From NCBI GenBank assembly GCA_037130365.1, contig JBAXTE010000002.1:117666-181665 (forward strand): 64,000 nucleotides of DNA, written 5' to 3'. This document shows positions 61,556 to 64,000 of the stretch, in pieces. Numbering within the stretch: the stretch's first letter is position 1; every line of letters begins with the position of its first letter. Origin of the DNA: JBAXTE01 sp037130365. GTDB taxonomy: Bacteria > Bacteroidota > Bacteroidia > Bacteroidales > WCHB1-69. The notes beneath the pieces are model-generated. The model saw nothing but the letters and a program-made list of their open reading frames with translations, was not told the origin of the DNA and ran no database searches. The position numbers and the translations under genes are program-made.

Positions 61556-63664
61556 TTAAAGTTTTGGTATTTTTATTCTTAATGTGGTTCCATGTCCTTC
61601 TTTAGATTCAATGGTTAATGTTCCATCGAGGAGTGTGGCTCGTTCACGCATGTTGTATATTCCATTTCCACGACTTACAGGCTTATTTTCAAAAACAAAC
61701 CCTTTGCCATTATCTTCAATAATTAGGATATAATTAGAGCTGTTTTCAATCATTTGCAAATTTATTAATGAGGCGGTAGCGTGCTTTGCTGCATTGTTAA
61801 GTCCTTCTTGTGCAATACGATAAAGATAGGTTGTGGTCTTTTGAGGGATGTTTTGAAACTCTCCAAACGAAGAGAACTCACACGGGATATTCGTATTAAT
61901 AGTAAAATCGCGACACAATGTTTCGAGGGATGTTATTAATCCGAGTTCGCTTAGAATGGAGGGACGTAAGTTATTAGAGATTCTACGTAACTCATCTATT
62001 GAGGCAGAAAAATAGGTTTTTATTTCACCAATGGTTTCTTGGGTTTTTTCGAGGTTTTGATTAATGGTATTTTCAAGACGAAGTTTTATCCCAACCAAAT
62101 TTTGGCCCAATCCATCGTGCAATTCTCTCGAAATACGATGTCGTTCCATCTCTTGACCATCAAGTAATGCCGACATACGCTTGCTTCGTTCCAATAACAG
62201 TTCTTGTTCTGCTTTTTTACGTTCGCTTATATCACGAATAATGGTAGCAACAGCATCTTCGCCTTTAAATTGTAGTCTGTTGTTTTGCACTTCTATATCC
62301 ACCTTATTTCCGTTTGAAGTTCTCATTTCGGTTTCAAAAGAGATGAGTTCTTCATTGTAATCTACAATCCAATTTTGCAAATTCATCGACATTAGGATGG
62401 TGTCCGAAAACCCTGAGAGACGAGATATGGCCTGATTTGTAAGCACTGGTATTCCGGCTTGATGAATGATAATTCCTTCGAGTGTTGCTTTGTAAAAATG
62501 GTTCAAACGCTCTTCTCGCTCAATAAGTGCACTGGTCATAGTGTTGAGCTTTGTTGCCATTTGATTGAACGAGTTCGTTAGTGAGCCGATTTCATCTTTG
62601 GAGTTATTGGTAACAATGGCATCAAATTCACCAGCTCCAATTTTTTGAGCTGCTTTTTCGAGCTTTCGAATAGGATTGGTGATGGTGAGCGCTAAAATAT
62701 AGGATATTGAAAAGATAAATAGTGCAAAAATTAGTGATAAAAACAAAAAATCATTTCGCATCGAAATTATGGGGATCATCGCTTCTTTGTAGTCTATTTC
62801 GGAGAGAATTGCCCATTTTAATCCAGGAATATGTAATGGACTGTATGAAGAATAGACTTGAATATTTCTGTAATCTTGTGTTTTGATTTTTCCAGATTTT
62901 CCGTTAATAGCATTTCTGGCAGCCTCGCTAGTGAGTTTTGTGGTTAAGATGGAATTTTTGATAAATCTAGAATTGCTTCGCATCAAAAAATCATCACCAA
63001 TAATATATGCTTCGCCGGATTTACCAAAACCTGTTTCGGGAGTGTATTGAATAAGAATATTCGTAATCGATTCTGATGGTAGCTCCAAAGCAATAATCCC
63101 TAAAGTTTTACCAAAGAAGTCCTTAACTGGTGCTGCAATCATCAAAATTGGGTTGGTGTCGTTTGGAAACCGTTTCGAAAAATCACAAACAATAGAAGAT
63201 GCTCCTCCCTCTATTTCTTCCCAAGCCATTTGTAATTGCTTATGTTTTGCGTCGGAATTAAGGTATTTGTTTTCTTCAACCAAATCGACGCTGGAAGATA
63301 TTAATTTTCCGTTCTCGACATCCTTCCAAACAAAATAAAGATTACTGAATCCAGATTCGCGAAAATCCACTTTGGAAAAAGATTGACTATTTGACAATTT
63401 ATTATCGATTAATCTGGCCATTTCTTTTTGAACCTCAATCGATTTTGACAAATACCCGACATTGTTGATACGCTCAGCAAACAAGAATTCTACTTGACGT
63501 TTTTTGATCTCTCGAACGGCTGTAAGCTGATCAAAAGTTCTGCTGATAATAGCCTCTTTACTGTAATAATAAAAGTAAATTCCAAGCAAACTTACAATGC
63601 TTAAACCCACAAGTAAAAACATTAAGACCAGTCTGCTAATAAGTGATTTTTTGATTGAAATCAT
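61556..63664 (-). CDS. NarX-like sensor histidine kinase (Cache-HAMP-PAS-HisKA_3-HATPase)
   Basis: 702 residues. Transmembrane helix 1 (about 10-30), a large extracytoplasmic dCache-like sensor (about 35-300, with SIVCDFSKRFPNDTNPILMIAAPVKD), helix 2 (about 305-327), HAMP (about 328-380, NPIRKLEKAAQKIGAGEFDAIV), PAS (about 385-490), HisKA_3 with phospho-His516 in RHRISRELHDGLGQN, and HATPase with EDNGKGF and RGNGIYNMRERATLLDG. Senses a small ligand in the periplasm; ligand unknown, amines or amino acids being common for dCache. Co-transcribed with the response regulator (4-nt gap). Confidence 0.94.
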   Translation of the reverse strand: MISIKKSLISRLVLMFLLVGLSIVSLLGIYFYYYSKEAIISRTFDQLTAVREIKKRQVEFLFAERINNVGYLSKSIEVQKEMARLIDNKLSNSQSFSKVDFRESGFSNLYFVWKDVENGKLISSSVDLVEENKYLNSDAKHKQLQMAWEEIEGGASSIVCDFSKRFPNDTNPILMIAAPVKDFFGKTLGIIALELPSESITNILIQYTPETGFGKSGEAYIIGDDFLMRSNSRFIKNSILTTKLTSEAARNAINGKSGKIKTQDYRNIQVYSSYSPLHIPGLKWAILSEIDYKEAMIPIISMRNDFLFLSLIFALFIFSISYILALTITNPIRKLEKAAQKIGAGEFDAIVTNNSKDEIGSLTNSFNQMATKLNTMTSALIEREERLNHFYKATLEGIIIHQAGIPVLTNQAISRLSGFSDTILMSMNLQNWIVDYNEELISFETEMRTSNGNKVDIEVQNNRLQFKGEDAVATIIRDISERKKAEQELLLERSKRMSALLDGQEMERHRISRELHDGLGQNLVGIKLRLENTINQNLEKTQETIGEIKTYFSASIDELRRISNNLRPSILSELGLITSLETLCRDFTINTNIPCEFSSFGEFQNIPQKTTTYLYRIAQEGLNNAAKHATASLINLQMIENSSNYILIIEDNGKGFVFENKPVSRGNGIYNMRERATLLDGTLTIESKEGHGTTLRIKIPKL

Positions 63665-64000
63665 CGATTAAAATTTGTCGACCAAAGGTACTAAAAAACG
63701 TATAAAAGCTTAAGTATTTTATTGTCTATTTCATTAGCGGATTATAATTATCATTAGATCAATATATTATAAAGTATTTTTACAAGAAATCACAACAATG
63801 TTTTGGGTCACCTTAAAAAGCATGGGCGCGGGAGAATATAAGTAGTTCAGTTTTCACTCTAAGAGAAGAAAGCATGATTTCAAATTTGAGTAGAAAGAGA
63901 ATAAAACATTTCCTTTTACATGTCCTAATGCCGCACAGGCACTGGCTTTTTTTCTCCAGCAAAAAAAAGATACTGTGTCAAATTCCAAATTATTTTTTTA
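63665..64000. other. Region upstream of the histidine kinase gene to the window edge
   Basis: 336 nt without a gene that can be supported. Minus-strand TACCTTTG at 63683-63690 fits the -7 consensus but would leave only a ~12-nt leader. TAATGCCGC near 63928 repeats the end sequence of the hairpin at 38309. Confidence 0.35.

Overview
The window is AT-rich and comes from a member of the Bacteroidota. Four things show this: a type IX secretion (T9SS) core operon gldK-gldL-gldM-gldN behind a PorP/SprF gene; several proteins with T9SS C-terminal sorting domains; repeated use of the Bacteroidota -7 promoter element TAnnTTTG, sometimes with TTTG or TTG 19-21 nt upstream; and A-rich leaders mostly lacking Shine-Dalgarno sites. 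I cannot name a genus. No rRNA, tRNA or CRISPR array was seen.

Layout. 1-6 kb: T9SS core (porP/sprF fragment, gldK, gldL, gldM, gldN). 6-11 kb: recG and pheT. 10.8-16.4 kb: an RlpA/SPOR protein and a secreted M1 aminopeptidase on the minus strand, then an S41 peptidase. 16.7-21.9 kb: tolC, a periplasmic adaptor, tsaB and a UspA-like gene packed as one operon, convergent with a SpoU-type RNA methyltransferase. 22-28.8 kb: pepD, an ICMT-like methyltransferase, an O-antigen ligase/chain-length pair, an HD phosphohydrolase and a glucosaminidase with LysM. 28.9-32.6 kb: a collagen-like protein and a T9SS type B cargo. 32.7-38.1 kb: a radical SAM protein, YitT, small unknowns, a DUF362 ferredoxin and a YdeI-like protein. 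38.1-45 kb: an accessory, decaying stretch with a DRB0094-type RNA ligase, an IS200-like transposase beside a duplicated 158-bp three-hairpin block, a truncated Bro-N gene, a restriction-modification remnant with in-frame stops, an alpha/beta hydrolase remnant and several dispersed repeats. 45-53 kb: a T9SS beta-helix cargo, an alpha/beta hydrolase, an Nramp-related transporter, and two large secreted proteins of unknown role. 53.5-56.7 kb: an MBOAT/AlgJ-like acetylation pair and a small membrane protein. 56.8-63.7 kb: an Rh-type ammonia channel convergent with a TorF-like porin/Amt operon, a REP-type transposase bracketed by its own palindromes, and a NarX/NarL-like two-component pair.

How the parts fit. 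The T9SS genes supply the export route used by the M1 peptidase, the CHU_C protein and the beta-helix protein. The Amt, Rh and outer-membrane porin genes form an ammonium uptake cluster next to a two-component system that may or may not control it. The most unusual material is mobile: two different HUH/Y1 transposases, each next to its own set of palindromes, plus dispersed palindromic repeats and broken genes at 38-45 kb. No intact, clearly new multi-gene system was found. The best candidates for follow-up are the two transposase/palindrome loci and the ammonium cluster.
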